A stretch of 64,000 bases of DNA from Pseudoalteromonas phenolica (GTDB taxonomy: Bacteria; Pseudomonadota; Gammaproteobacteria; Enterobacterales; Alteromonadaceae), in contig NZ_PNEC01000007.1 in NCBI RefSeq assembly GCF_005886345.1, forward strand, positions 62,001 to 126,000, given 5' to 3'. The notes beneath the pieces were generated by a model, which ran no database searches, was not told where the DNA came from, and saw nothing but the letters and a program-made list of their open reading frames with translations. Below, in pieces: positions 26,063 to 35,214 of this stretch. A program made the translations under genes and the position numbers. Position 1 is the first letter of the stretch. Each line of letters begins with the position of its first letter.

Positions 26063-27309
26063 AGAAAATTGCCATAATTGGAAGTGGTATTTCTGGTTTA
26101 ACCTGCGCTTACTTGTTATCGAAAAAATACGAAATTAAGTTATTTGAAAAGAACGATTATATTGGCGGTCATACAGCAACAGTTGATGTTGAGGTCGATG
26201 GTAAAGAGTATGCTATCGATACAGGTTTTATTGTTTGTAACAACAAAACCTATCCAAATTTTTTAAAATTGCTTAGCCAAATTGGCGTTGACTATAAAGA
26301 TACTGAAATGAGTTTTAGTGTCCATAATGTTCAATCGGGCTTAGAGTACAACGGCAACAATTTAAACTCGTTGTTTGCGCAGCGCCGCAACATTCTAAAC
26401 CCTAAATTTTGGGGGCTAATTAGAGAAATCCTGCGCTTCAACAAAGCGTGTAAGGCATTACATGCTCAGCAAATAGCCCCTCATTTAACATTGGGTGACT
26501 TTTTAGACGAACATAATTTTTCAGATTATTTCAGCCAACATTATATTTTGCCAATGGGTGCAGCCATCTGGTCAACTAGCTTAAAAGAGATGCGTGACTT
26601 TGAACTGCGTTTCTTTGTGCAATTTTTCTTCAACCATGGTTTGTTAAATATCAGCGACCGCCCGCAATGGCATGTGATAAAAGGCGGCTCTCGTGAATAT
26701 GTGAAGCCGTTAACACGTGAATTTGCAGACAAAATTTGTCTCAATAGTGACATAAGTTCTGTAACGCGTAACGAAGATAATGTAGTGGTAAAGCTTGCTG
26801 ATGGTACTGAAGAGCTATTTGATGAAGTGGTGCTTGCATGCCATTCAGATCAAGCTCTTGCATTATTGGCAGATGCTAACGAACAAGAGCAGCAAGTACT
26901 TGGTACTATACCTTACAGTGAAAACCATGTTGTGTTGCATACCGACACCAACATGCTGCCAAAACGCCAATTAGCTTGGGCTAGCTGGAACTACCGTTTA
27001 GACAATACTAATATGCGCCCAGCCGCGGTGACCTACAATATGAATATATTGCAGGGTCTGCTAAGTGACACTACCTTCTGCGTGACATTGAATCAAACGG
27101 CTATCATAGATAAAACCAAAATATTAAGAGAATTCACCTATCACCACCCGGTGTTTAACAAGCAAAGTATGGCTGCGCAGCAGCGTCGCTCTGACATTTG
27201 TGGCAAAAATCGCACGCACTTCTGCGGCGCTTACTGGTACAACGGTTTTCACGAAGATGGCGTGCGTTCAGCACTAGATGTGTGTAAACGGTTCGAGTGT
27301 GAGCTGTAG
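26059..27309 (+). CDS. FAD-dependent oxidoreductase (COG2907, amine-oxidase fold)
   Basis: This 416-aa flavoprotein starts with the dinucleotide motif IIGSGISGLTCAYLL and has GGHTATVDV and DTGFIVCN, the marks of COG2907 proteins. A C-terminal flavin-contact segment is near FCGAYWYNGFHEDGV. These proteins travel with DUF1365 and cyclopropane-fatty-acid-synthase genes in many proteobacteria, and together they are thought to modify unsaturated fatty acids, for example to furan fatty acids in the Rhodobacter singlet-oxygen regulon. The exact reaction here is not shown by the sequence. Confidence 0.9.
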   Translation: MKKIAIIGSGISGLTCAYLLSKKYEIKLFEKNDYIGGHTATVDVEVDGKEYAIDTGFIVCNNKTYPNFLKLLSQIGVDYKDTEMSFSVHNVQSGLEYNGNNLNSLFAQRRNILNPKFWGLIREILRFNKACKALHAQQIAPHLTLGDFLDEHNFSDYFSQHYILPMGAAIWSTSLKEMRDFELRFFVQFFFNHGLLNISDRPQWHVIKGGSREYVKPLTREFADKICLNSDISSVTRNEDNVVVKLADGTEELFDEVVLACHSDQALALLADANEQEQQVLGTIPYSENHVVLHTDTNMLPKRQLAWASWNYRLDNTNMRPAAVTYNMNILQGLLSDTTFCVTLNQTAIIDKTKILREFTYHHPVFNKQSMAAQQRRSDICGKNRTHFCGAYWYNGFHEDGVRSALDVCKRFECEL

Positions 27310-27311
27310 TT

Positions 27312-28037
27312 ATGAATAGCGCGATTTATCAGGGCCAAGTCAGGCACAGACGCTTTAGTCCTAAAAGTCATGAGTTTAACTACACCATGACACAACTTGC
27401 GCTAGACTTAGATGAAGTTGAAGAATTAGCAGCTTCTCATTCTGTATTTAGCTTGAAAAAATTTGCGCCTATGAGTTTTTTTCAAGCTGATTATGTAAAA
27501 AATGAACCCGGTAATTTAAAACAACGTATAGCAAGTAAAGTTTCCCAACTGGGTGGGAAATGGGATGGCGAAAGAGTCACGTTAATGGGTCAATGCCGAT
27601 GTTTCGGTTTTTATTTTAGCCCTGCAAACTTTTATTTTTGTTATCAAAATGACGGTGAGTGTCGCTACATGCTGGTTGAGGTAAGCAATACACCTTGGCT
27701 TGAGCGTCATTACTACTTGGTCGATTTACAAAGCGATATGAAAACTCAAAAAGATTTTCATGTCTCTCCTTTTATGGACTTAGACATGCAATATCATTGG
27801 CGGGTAAAGCCGCCAGCAGAGCAGGTTTTGGTTCACATTGAAAATCATAAAGACCAGAAACAATTTGATGCCACGCTTGCGATGAAAAAGCGTGAAATAA
27901 CAAAGACTAGTTTGTTTAAAGCATGGCTGTTTGCGCCGCTAATGCCAATTAAAGTGGTTGCTGGCATTTATTGGCAAGCTGCTAAATTGTTTGCCAAGCG
28001 TATCCCATTTATTGCGCACCCTGAGACTAGAGGTTAA
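27312..28037 (+). CDS. DUF1365 family protein
   Basis: This 241-aa DUF1365 protein is recognisable from IYQGQVRHRRFSPKSHEFNY, RVTLMGQCRCFGFYFSPANFYFCY and EVSNTPWLERHYYLV. A hydrophobic C-terminal stretch (about 205-228) may touch the membrane. It is nearly always found between the COG2907 oxidoreductase and a Cfa-type methyltransferase, as here, so the three probably act on the same phospholipid acyl chains. It starts three bases after the previous stop. Confidence 0.9.
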   Translation: MNSAIYQGQVRHRRFSPKSHEFNYTMTQLALDLDEVEELAASHSVFSLKKFAPMSFFQADYVKNEPGNLKQRIASKVSQLGGKWDGERVTLMGQCRCFGFYFSPANFYFCYQNDGECRYMLVEVSNTPWLERHYYLVDLQSDMKTQKDFHVSPFMDLDMQYHWRVKPPAEQVLVHIENHKDQKQFDATLAMKKREITKTSLFKAWLFAPLMPIKVVAGIYWQAAKLFAKRIPFIAHPETRG

Positions 28038-28039
28038 TA

Positions 28040-29314
28040 ATGGAACAGTCATCTACCAACGTCACTGCAACATCGAATCCAGAGCAACTTTCTTGGTTTG
28101 AAAATAAATGTCGCAACCTGGTTATTTCGTTACTCGATAAGCTACAAAAAGCCAGTTTAGAAATAGAAGAAGCCGGACAAATAACTCGTTTAGGTAACAC
28201 AGACGCCAAACTATGCGGCAAGATCATCGTTCAAGATGCGTCTATGTATGTCGATTTCGTAAAAGGGGGTAGCATTGCAGCAGCTGAAGCCTACATCGCG
28301 AAGAAATGGACAACGCCAAACTTAACCGAGGTTATTCAAGTATTTGCCCGTTGCCAAGAACAACTAGATGCAATCGAGAAGCAGGGCGCGTGGTTTACCC
28401 AACTGAAAAATAAGATTTTTCACCGCAAGAATGCCAACACTCAAAGCGGCTCAAAAAATAACATCCTAGCGCATTATGACTTAGGCAATGAGTTATATAC
28501 GCGCTTTTTAGATAGCACCATGATGTATTCAAGTGCTATATACAGCGACACGGCAATAGAGCTGCATGATGCGCAACTTAACAAACTTAAAACTATCTGC
28601 GACAAGCTCGATTTAAAGCCGACCGATCATCTTATTGAAATTGGCACGGGATGGGGGGGCTTGGCTATATTTGCTGCTGAGCACTATGGTTGTCAGGTGA
28701 CAACGACGACAATTTCAGATGCACAATATGAATATGCCGTAGATAAAGTAAAAGCCAAGGGGCTTGAAGATAAGATCACTTTGCTTAAAAAAGACTACCG
28801 CTTACTCGAGGGCAAGTACGACAAATTAGTATCAATCGAAATGATAGAAGCCGTTGGTCATGAGTTTATGGCGGAGTTTTTCGCTAAGTGTAATAGCTTA
28901 CTGAAAGATGACGGCTTAATGCTTGTTCAAGCCATTACCATTTTAGATTCTCGTTACGATCATTACCGTACTAACGTTGACTTCATTCAGCGCTATATTT
29001 TTCCGGGTGGGTGTTTGCCATCGATAGCGATTATGAGTAAGCACGTTGCCGAGCAAACCAATATGATGCTTGATAATATCCAAGATATAGGTCTGCACTA
29101 TGCAAGAACACTGGCAGACTGGCGCAAAGGTTTTGATGAAAATTGGCAAGCGCTCACCGAGTTCGGTTTCGACGAGCAGTTTAAGCGTTTATGGCATTTT
29201 TATCTGGCATATTGTGAAGGAGCATTTCTAGAGCGTGTGATAAGCACTCATCATCTAGTGCTTCGTAAGCCTCATTATCGAAACGATGCTGATGAACAAA
29301 TTTGCCGTTATTAA
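28040..29314 (+). CDS. cfa: Cyclopropane-fatty-acyl-phospholipid synthase family
   Basis: This 424-aa SAM-dependent methyltransferase has the SAM motif LIEIGTGWGGLAIFAAEHYG, the Cfa-type HYDLGNELYTRFLDSTMMYS before it, and IEAVGHEF and FIQRYIFPGGCLPS after it. It methylates double bonds of membrane phospholipids, giving cyclopropane or related branched products. Members in ECF-ChrR operons, such as Rhodobacter RSP1091, are induced by singlet oxygen, so this copy probably serves that response rather than stationary phase. Its 3' end overlaps the DUF2878 gene by 29 bases. Confidence 0.92.
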   Translation: MEQSSTNVTATSNPEQLSWFENKCRNLVISLLDKLQKASLEIEEAGQITRLGNTDAKLCGKIIVQDASMYVDFVKGGSIAAAEAYIAKKWTTPNLTEVIQVFARCQEQLDAIEKQGAWFTQLKNKIFHRKNANTQSGSKNNILAHYDLGNELYTRFLDSTMMYSSAIYSDTAIELHDAQLNKLKTICDKLDLKPTDHLIEIGTGWGGLAIFAAEHYGCQVTTTTISDAQYEYAVDKVKAKGLEDKITLLKKDYRLLEGKYDKLVSIEMIEAVGHEFMAEFFAKCNSLLKDDGLMLVQAITILDSRYDHYRTNVDFIQRYIFPGGCLPSIAIMSKHVAEQTNMMLDNIQDIGLHYARTLADWRKGFDENWQALTEFGFDEQFKRLWHFYLAYCEGAFLERVISTHHLVLRKPHYRNDADEQICRY

Positions 29315-29786
29315 CTTCTTCCTATTCCAGCTTGTATGGTTTACATGTGCTTTGTTAACCGAGCATGCAAGCTGGTTTTTATTGCCTTTAATTGCACTGC
29401 ACTTTGCTTTATTTAAACAAAGGACTCGAGATTTCAAATTGTTGCCGATAGCGTCAGTTGGCATTTCTTTTGATTTTTTAATGTTCAAGTTGGGTATTTT
29501 AACCTTTAATGAAGGCTTCTTCCCGGCATGGTTATGCCTACTTTGGCTGATGTTTGTGCTTAGCCTAAATTACTCTTTTGATTGGTTGAACAAACTGAAT
29601 GTGTTTGTTAATGCTTTAATTGGTGGCATCTTTGGTCCGCTGAGTTATTTTGCTGCTGTTAAATTTGGTGCACTTGGCATGGGTGTTGCGCAGACACAAT
29701 TTTTATTTATTTATGCGCTGGGTTGGGCGTTAGTTATGCCTTTGTTGATCTATTTAAATAACAAGCCGTATTACAAGTTAAGTTAA
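29286..29786 (+). CDS. DUF2878 membrane protein
   Basis: This 166-aa inner-membrane protein has five or six hydrophobic helices and matches the DUF2878 pattern (FFLFQLVWFTCALL, LWLMFVLSLNYSFDWL, GGIFGPLSYFAAVKFGA). The family is a regular member of this cluster but has no known function. The start lies inside cfa; ATG 29286 and 29292 are both possible and neither has a clear Shine-Dalgarno, so translational coupling is likely. Confidence 0.85.
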   Translation: MLMNKFAVINFFLFQLVWFTCALLTEHASWFLLPLIALHFALFKQRTRDFKLLPIASVGISFDFLMFKLGILTFNEGFFPAWLCLLWLMFVLSLNYSFDWLNKLNVFVNALIGGIFGPLSYFAAVKFGALGMGVAQTQFLFIYALGWALVMPLLIYLNNKPYYKLS

Positions 29787-29803
29787 ATCAACAGGTACAC
29801 GTC

Positions 29804-30298
29804 ATGCGTGTGATTTTTTTTATTTGTTTTTTCTTTTCTTTTAACGTCCTTGCCTCACCAGTACAAGACCTTATTAAATACGGTGAGGGTCAAATGTCTG
29901 TGATGTTTTGGGAGCTGTATAAAGCAGAGTTGTTCGGACAAACACCTAGTTATCAAGCTGGTGCCACCCCAATTGCGCTGAAAATCACTTACCTCAGAGA
30001 CATAGACAAAGAAGACTTGATAGAAGCCACATTAGATCAATGGGGTCACATTGGCTATGAAAATGAAGCTATTCCAAATTGGGCAACGCAACTTGAGCAG
30101 ATCTGGCCCGATATCAAAGAGGGTAGCCAACTTATTATTCGTTTACACCCCGATGGTGCGTCGGATTTTTATGATGCAACGCGCAAAATAGGAAGCATGA
30201 CAGATCAGCAATTTGGTAAAGCTTTTCTTGCGATTTGGCTCAGTGAAAAAACTTCGGAGCCGAAACTGCGTGCGCAACTTATTGGAGAGAAAAAATGA
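29804..30298 (+). CDS. Secreted chalcone-isomerase-like protein
   Basis: This 164-aa protein has a signal peptide (cleavage near LAS-PVQD, residue 18) and a chalcone-isomerase-like domain (MFWELYKAELFG; ALKITYLRDIDKEDLIEATLDQW; GKAFLAIWLSEKTSEPKLRAQL). Bacterial members are periplasmic and are thought to bind fatty acids or lipids. Its place next to the acyl-modifying genes fits lipid handling. It overlaps the DUF3833 gene by four bases. Confidence 0.85.
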   Translation: MRVIFFICFFFSFNVLASPVQDLIKYGEGQMSVMFWELYKAELFGQTPSYQAGATPIALKITYLRDIDKEDLIEATLDQWGHIGYENEAIPNWATQLEQIWPDIKEGSQLIIRLHPDGASDFYDATRKIGSMTDQQFGKAFLAIWLSEKTSEPKLRAQLIGEKK

Positions 30299-30831
30299 TC
30301 AGAGTGTTAACACTCATCTTTGGATTGATGTTTTTAGTTGGGTGTTCAAGCAACCATATTGATGATTACGTTGGTAAAACACCTGAATTAAAATTAGAGG
30401 AGTTTTTTCAGGGCGAGCTTAAAGCTCATGGTGTAGTGCTCGACAGAGGTGGTGCATTTCAGCGAAGCTTTACTGTGAAGTTGATCGGCACTTGGCAGCA
30501 AGAAGATGGTCAACTGAAAGGCAAGCTAGATGAGTGGTTTGTCTACGATGATGGTGAGAAAGACATGCGCACTTGGCTGATAACTAAAACCGCAGACGGT
30601 GAATATACAGGCACTGCGAATGATGTAATTGGTCAAGCAAACGGTCAGGCCCGCGGGAATGCTTTGTACTGGCGTTATGATTTAGAAATTCAATATAAAG
30701 GCGATCCTTTGGTCGTTACCCTTGATGATTGGATGTATCTAGTGGATGAAAATCGCTTAATTAACCGTACTGAGATTATTAAGTTTGGTTTTAAAGTGGG
30801 TGAAGTGTTGTTGAGTATTGAGAAGGTGTAA
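30295..30831 (+). CDS. DUF3833 lipoprotein
   Basis: This 178-aa protein has a signal peptide and lipobox (FLVGCSSN, Cys17), so it is probably anchored to the inner leaflet of the outer membrane or to the inner membrane. The DUF3833 body is recognised from LEEFFQGELKAHGVVLDRGG and DDWMYLVDENRLINRTEIIKFG. It looks like a lipocalin-like beta-barrel, an inference from alternating strands. It is the last gene of the ECF-ChrR operon, and a hairpin overlaps its stop codon. Confidence 0.85.
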   Translation: MIRVLTLIFGLMFLVGCSSNHIDDYVGKTPELKLEEFFQGELKAHGVVLDRGGAFQRSFTVKLIGTWQQEDGQLKGKLDEWFVYDDGEKDMRTWLITKTADGEYTGTANDVIGQANGQARGNALYWRYDLEIQYKGDPLVVTLDDWMYLVDENRLINRTEIIKFGFKVGEVLLSIEKV

Positions 30832-30844
30832 TTCGCCTTCTCAA
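30818..30844 (+). terminator. Hairpin overlapping the operon's last stop codon
   Basis: A 9-bp perfect stem (TTGAGAAGG / CCTTCTCAA) encloses the stop codon of the DUF3833 gene. No T-tract follows at once, so it may be an RNA-stabilising 3' end or a weak terminator. Confidence 0.5.
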
Positions 30845-30880
30845 GAACTAATCACGCAAATCTATTGATTTATTTTTAAT

Positions 30881-32200
30881 TTATAGCAATTTACGTAAAG
30901 GTTGACCTTCACCTCTATAAAGATTGATTGGCGTCAGTATTACTTCATCATTTTTATTGCTCAGTTTATAGTAATTTTCAGTACACTCGAAAGAAAACGA
31001 CTCATCTTCTCTTAGGAGCAAGCGTCGCTTAGGCTCGTCATTAATTTGTCCAAAGAACTGCTTATTTTCTTCAGAGATAGTCATGACGCGGTTGTCTGTA
31101 AATTGATATTTTCCAATTAAATTTTTAGCTAAGCCTTTGTTGATTTTAGTGATTGGGGCTGGAGATAAACTTATTTGCCTTGCAATCATATCAAGCACCA
31201 AAGGACCAGGGTGCTTTGCATCATTATTACTGAATGCAACGGCATAGAGGTCATCGTCAGGTAAGTAAATTGACCATGTCATAAATCCAGGGATCCAGCC
31301 CTCGTGGTTGATGGTCTTTTTGCCGCTAATGGGGTAGTTATAAAGGCCAAATCCGTAAGGCGAAGTTTCTCCATTATTTAAAACAGTTGGCGTTATCATT
31401 TTTTGATAACTTGGTTTAGAAATAACTTTTCCACTAATGAGAGCTTGGTGCCAGCGGCTCATATCTTCTAAAGTTGAAACAATTGCGCCTGAGGCATGAA
31501 CCCAGCTTCTGTCTACTTTGATAGGTGAATTATTGTCGCTTGTGTAGCCTGTTGTGCCAGTGTTGCCTTCATCCTGTTTTGTGACGTAGGAATGGTTCAT
31601 TTGCAAGGGGCTAAAAATATGGGTTCTAAGATAGTCGGCATAATTCAAGCCCGATGCCACTTCGATAACCTTTCCGAGTAAGACATACCCTGTATTGGAG
31701 TAGTTAAACACCTCGCCTGGTCCGGCTATAACAGACTGTTTTGTGATTTCTTTAATGATGGCATCAAGGTCTTGCTTTATATGCCATATATTTCTGATCC
31801 TTGCATCGTTATTGTAGTTTGGTAAACCAGAAGTATGACTGAGCACGCTTGCTATGGTCACTTGGGCAAATTCTGTAGGTAACCCAGCTATAAAATCTCC
31901 AAGCGTGTCAGATAGTGCAAGTTTGTTTTTTTCTACTAATTGTAAAATGGCAGCAGCAGTAAATTGTTTTGATACAGAACCGATTTGAAAAACATTATCA
32001 AGTTTTAACACTTGTTTGCTTTTAATATCTGAAAGACCAGCGACACCGGTATAAATAAGTTTGCCTGATTGTTCTATTCTGACAGCTAATCCAGGATTAG
32101 AGTCTGAAGTGTGGCAAGCAAGCATATCATCGAAAACACTAATGTTAGCGTGAGCAGAAAGAGTAAATAAAGACGAAGCTAGTACTGCTGTCCTAAGCAT
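30881..32200 (-). CDS. Secreted class C serine hydrolase (beta-lactamase family)
   Basis: This 439-aa protein has a signal peptide (cleavage near residue 18, SAHA) and the class C/penicillin-binding fold. The nucleophile motif is SVSK at 75-78, the second motif YSN at 167-169, and a likely third motif lies in the HEGWIPGF region. A C-terminal domain (about 355-439) forms beta strands. Such proteins include D-aminopeptidases, esterases and weak beta-lactamases, so the substrate is open. It is divergent from the winged-helix regulator at 32607, which may control it. Confidence 0.88.
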   Translation of the reverse strand: MLRTAVLASSLFTLSAHANISVFDDMLACHTSDSNPGLAVRIEQSGKLIYTGVAGLSDIKSKQVLKLDNVFQIGSVSKQFTAAAILQLVEKNKLALSDTLGDFIAGLPTEFAQVTIASVLSHTSGLPNYNNDARIRNIWHIKQDLDAIIKEITKQSVIAGPGEVFNYSNTGYVLLGKVIEVASGLNYADYLRTHIFSPLQMNHSYVTKQDEGNTGTTGYTSDNNSPIKVDRSWVHASGAIVSTLEDMSRWHQALISGKVISKPSYQKMITPTVLNNGETSPYGFGLYNYPISGKKTINHEGWIPGFMTWSIYLPDDDLYAVAFSNNDAKHPGPLVLDMIARQISLSPAPITKINKGLAKNLIGKYQFTDNRVMTISEENKQFFGQINDEPKRRLLLREDESFSFECTENYYKLSNKNDEVILTPINLYRGEGQPLRKLL

Positions 32201-32606
32201 GTGTTTTTCCTATATTGATAAAATTTAAAGTATTGCTGGCTTAGTAAGTAAAGCGTATCTAATTAATACAACTTTCATATAATCATGTAGTTATAGTTGC
32301 ATTATTATTGAACTTTAACTGAACTGTTTATGAACGAGTAATTTTTGCTGCGCGCCTAGCTTCGAATAAACTTTGAGGAGGGTTTGCATATAAATCAGTA
32401 TTTATTGGAGTAATTAAAGGTGTTTATTAATGGTTTCAACAATGAAAGCTAGTTATATTAAGATATAACTAACTTGCTTAATATAGCCTTTGATTATAAA
32501 AGCAGAAACAGACAAAATAGATAAGTCGATATTATTAGCAGTGGAATTAAAAAACTCCATTTTTCAGTGGCTCTCCGCAGCCATGTAGTTGGAGGTTATC
32601 AGGTTA
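32201..32606. other. Divergent promoter region with 9-bp palindrome
   Basis: About 400 A+T-rich bases between divergent genes. It holds TAGTTATAT-TAAG-ATATAACTA at 32450-32471, a good candidate operator or hairpin. No gene is visible. Confidence 0.4.
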
Positions 32607-33895
32607 ATGACAATTGAGAGCACAGTGCCTATAGCATGGAAAATTAATCACACCTCCCTTTCTCTTCATCATAAAAATGGTTGTATTACACTTGATGCCA
32701 AGCAGTATGCGCTGCTTATGTTGTTTCAGCACAATAGTAAGAAAAATATTACTAAAGAGCAGATTTTTGACTCTCTTTGGCAAGATAAAATTGTATCTGA
32801 AGACGCAATTTATGTTGCTATAAATAACCTCAGAAAAACGTTAGGAGATGATCCAAAACATCTATGCTATATAAAAACGGTTTCTGGTGTTGGCTATCGT
32901 TGGATTGGCCCAGAGTTTAAACGCCACACTCGGTTGGGTTATAAATCAACACATTTAGCCATTGCCGTTTCGTTTTTATTAATTGGGTTTGGCATATTAT
33001 TGTTTAAGCCTAGTTCAGAGAAACAAAGTATTCCTAGCGATCTAATTGAGCCTTTTAATCACGCAAGGTTTATCTAGAAAATCAGCATGATGCTTTGCCA
33101 ACGGCAATTGAAATGCTTAAAGATATCGTGTTAATTCACCCGGAGCTAACAGAGCCGACTTTGTGGTTGGCGAAAGCTTATCTAACTCAGCCTGATCATC
33201 AAGAAGCAAACCTACAACTTGCGAAATTGACTTTTATGACACGGTTAAATGTTAAAGAAGCTGAGCAATATTTTATAAATTCTTTACCACACCCAGAAGG
33301 CCATCATTTATATGGACAGTACTTGTTGGCCGTTGGTCATTTTGAAGAGGCTATGGCACAAATTAAGCAATATCAAATTCTTCTACCTGATGCGTATTCA
33401 AGTGAAAGCATTGCTTGGACTTATTATATGAGCCAGCAATATGAGCTTGCTTTAAATGAACTTGAAAAGCTCTATTCTTATAACTCAGATAGTGTGTCTT
33501 ATCATGTTTGTTTGGGCGCTATATATACAAAACTGGGTAATAAGCTTGGCGCATTTAATGCCTTGGCAGAAGTAATGAAACATAGGGGCTATACGCCAAA
33601 CGATATCACTCATCTTACGGAGTTATATGAACAAAGCGGTATAAAAGCGGTTTATGAATGGTTACTTTATCAAGACACATCACGTACAGACCTTGGTCAT
33701 TATTCGGGGACTATGGCGCTAGCGAGATATGCTACAGTTTTGGGTAAGAACGAACTGGCAATTCAATATCTAAAACAGGCGGCTCAAGAAGGTCGTTATG
33801 AAGTGCTTTGGATAGCGTCGGACTCACATTATTCAACTCTATGGGGGTTAGTTGAATTTAAAAAGCTGGCAGCTGAACTAAATCTAATAAACTGA
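32607..33895 (+). pseudogene. CadC-type winged-helix/TPR regulator, frameshifted
   Basis: Two adjacent frames make one gene. The first (32607-33077, 156 aa) has an OmpR-type winged helix (about 10-102, ending GVGYRWIGPEF) and a membrane helix at 116-133. The second (33071-33895, about 270 aa) has TPR-like repeats, and upstream of its first possible start (TTG 33095) the frame reads on as KVYLENQHDALPTAIEML, which fits straight after FNHAR of the first frame. One extra base near 33067-33071 (GGTTT) would restore a protein of about 430 aa. No Shine-Dalgarno precedes the second part. It could be a true pseudogene or a sequence error. The intact protein would be a membrane regulator sensing through periplasmic TPRs, perhaps of the divergent hydrolase. 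Confidence 0.75.
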
Positions 33896-33997
33896 AAAGT
33901 ATAGTAATAAAAATTATTAAGATAATTTAAGGTCCTTTTCAGGACTTATATGTCATCTCTAAATTAGTGTCTTCCTAGCTTTTAGGAGGAACGTAAT

Positions 33998-35146
33998 TTG
34001 AAATCTTTTACCAAATTGAATATCACTTTTTATCTTTGCTTATTAATTCCTTTTGTTGTTTTTGCACACAGTGGTGAGCATCAAGCTAATATCAAGCTAG
34101 GAGGTCAAAACTGGGGAGGAATAACCGCTCAGGATAATACAGCATACGTGGGAAGTGATGATGGCAAGTTGTACGCGATAGATTTAAAAAATCACAAAAT
34201 CATTTGGGCTTTTCCTACAACAGGCAAAGTGCGTTCAAAGCCTTTATTGGACGGCCAGGCTGTTTTATTTAGTAGTGATGACGGCCATTTATATTCGCTC
34301 GATAGAAAAAGCGCTTTGGTGAACTGGCAAACTAACCTTAATGACAGGCAGGTCGCTAGACAGTTACCTGAAGATAAGTCACCTTGGAGTTTTGATTACA
34401 CCAAATCAAGTCCTGTAGTGAGCAATAACACTATATTTGTTGGTAGTGCAGATAATCACTTATACGCAATTAATAAAACCACAGGTAAGGTTGAATGGCG
34501 TTTTGAAACAAATAGTATGATCCGCGGTATAGCGACGCTTGATGAACAAAATGTTTATATCGGTAGTTGGCAAGGAACTGTCTATGCAATTGACAAAAAA
34601 ACGGGTCAATTAAATTGGCAATTTGCCAGTAAAGGGATCATTTCATCGAGTCCGTCATTATATAACCAGACATTAATTATTAGCTCTAGAGATACCTATA
34701 TTTATGGATTAAATAAGGATACAGGTAAGGTGAAATGGCAGATTGTGATGCCTGATGGGTCATGGGTTGAGTCCAGTGCTGTTGTTGATAACTCAGCTGG
34801 TACTTTTTACATAGGTAGTTCAGATGCCAAGAAGTTATATAAAATAGATGCACAGACAGGCGCTATAATTTGGCAAACATCTTTATCAGGTTGGGCTTGG
34901 GGTAAGCCTGTTATGTCAGAGCACTATGTCTTTATTGGTGCTACGGGGCATGATCATACGGGTTGGTTTAAAACACAGCGCGGCTTTTACGCGTTAGATA
35001 AAACCACAGGAAAAATAGCATGGCAGTATCAGCCGTCAAAAATTACAGGGTTTGTGCATGGAGGAGTATACGCTGAGCCAGCAATTGCTAATAATAAGGT
35101 GGTAGTACCCGATTTAGATGGGCATATTCATATTTTTGAACTTTAA
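33998..35146 (+). CDS. Secreted PQQ-like beta-propeller protein
   Basis: This 382-aa protein starts at TTG, placed by a strong AGGAGGA seven bases upstream, with a signal peptide ending near FVVFA-HSG (residue 24). The mature part is a chain of about seven PQQ-type blades with repeated patterns such as LYAIDLKNHKIIWAF, LYAINKTTGKVEWRF, VYAIDKKTGQLNWQF and IYGLNKDTGKVKWQI. There is no dehydrogenase active site, so it is probably a periplasmic binding or scaffold propeller, like BamB in fold. It stands alone between a regulator and a convergent protease gene. Confidence 0.88.
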   Translation: MKSFTKLNITFYLCLLIPFVVFAHSGEHQANIKLGGQNWGGITAQDNTAYVGSDDGKLYAIDLKNHKIIWAFPTTGKVRSKPLLDGQAVLFSSDDGHLYSLDRKSALVNWQTNLNDRQVARQLPEDKSPWSFDYTKSSPVVSNNTIFVGSADNHLYAINKTTGKVEWRFETNSMIRGIATLDEQNVYIGSWQGTVYAIDKKTGQLNWQFASKGIISSSPSLYNQTLIISSRDTYIYGLNKDTGKVKWQIVMPDGSWVESSAVVDNSAGTFYIGSSDAKKLYKIDAQTGAIIWQTSLSGWAWGKPVMSEHYVFIGATGHDHTGWFKTQRGFYALDKTTGKIAWQYQPSKITGFVHGGVYAEPAIANNKVVVPDLDGHIHIFEL

Positions 35147-35177
35147 AAATCTAGAGCAAGATTTTATCGAGCATTGA

Positions 35178-35209
35178 AAAAGGCCTTAAATGTATATTTA
35201 AGGCCTTTT
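35178..35209. terminator. Bidirectional terminator, propeller / tricorn protease
   Basis: A 14-bp perfect stem (AAAAGGCCTTAAAT / ATTTAAGGCCTTTT) with a GTAT loop lies between convergent genes and has A- and T-runs suited to both strands. Confidence 0.92.
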
Positions 35210-35214
35210 GAGTA

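Noticed and set aside
33065..33080. Programmed -1 frameshift in the winged-helix/TPR gene
   Set aside because: No X XXY YYZ slippery site or downstream pseudoknot is visible; a missing base explains it more simply.
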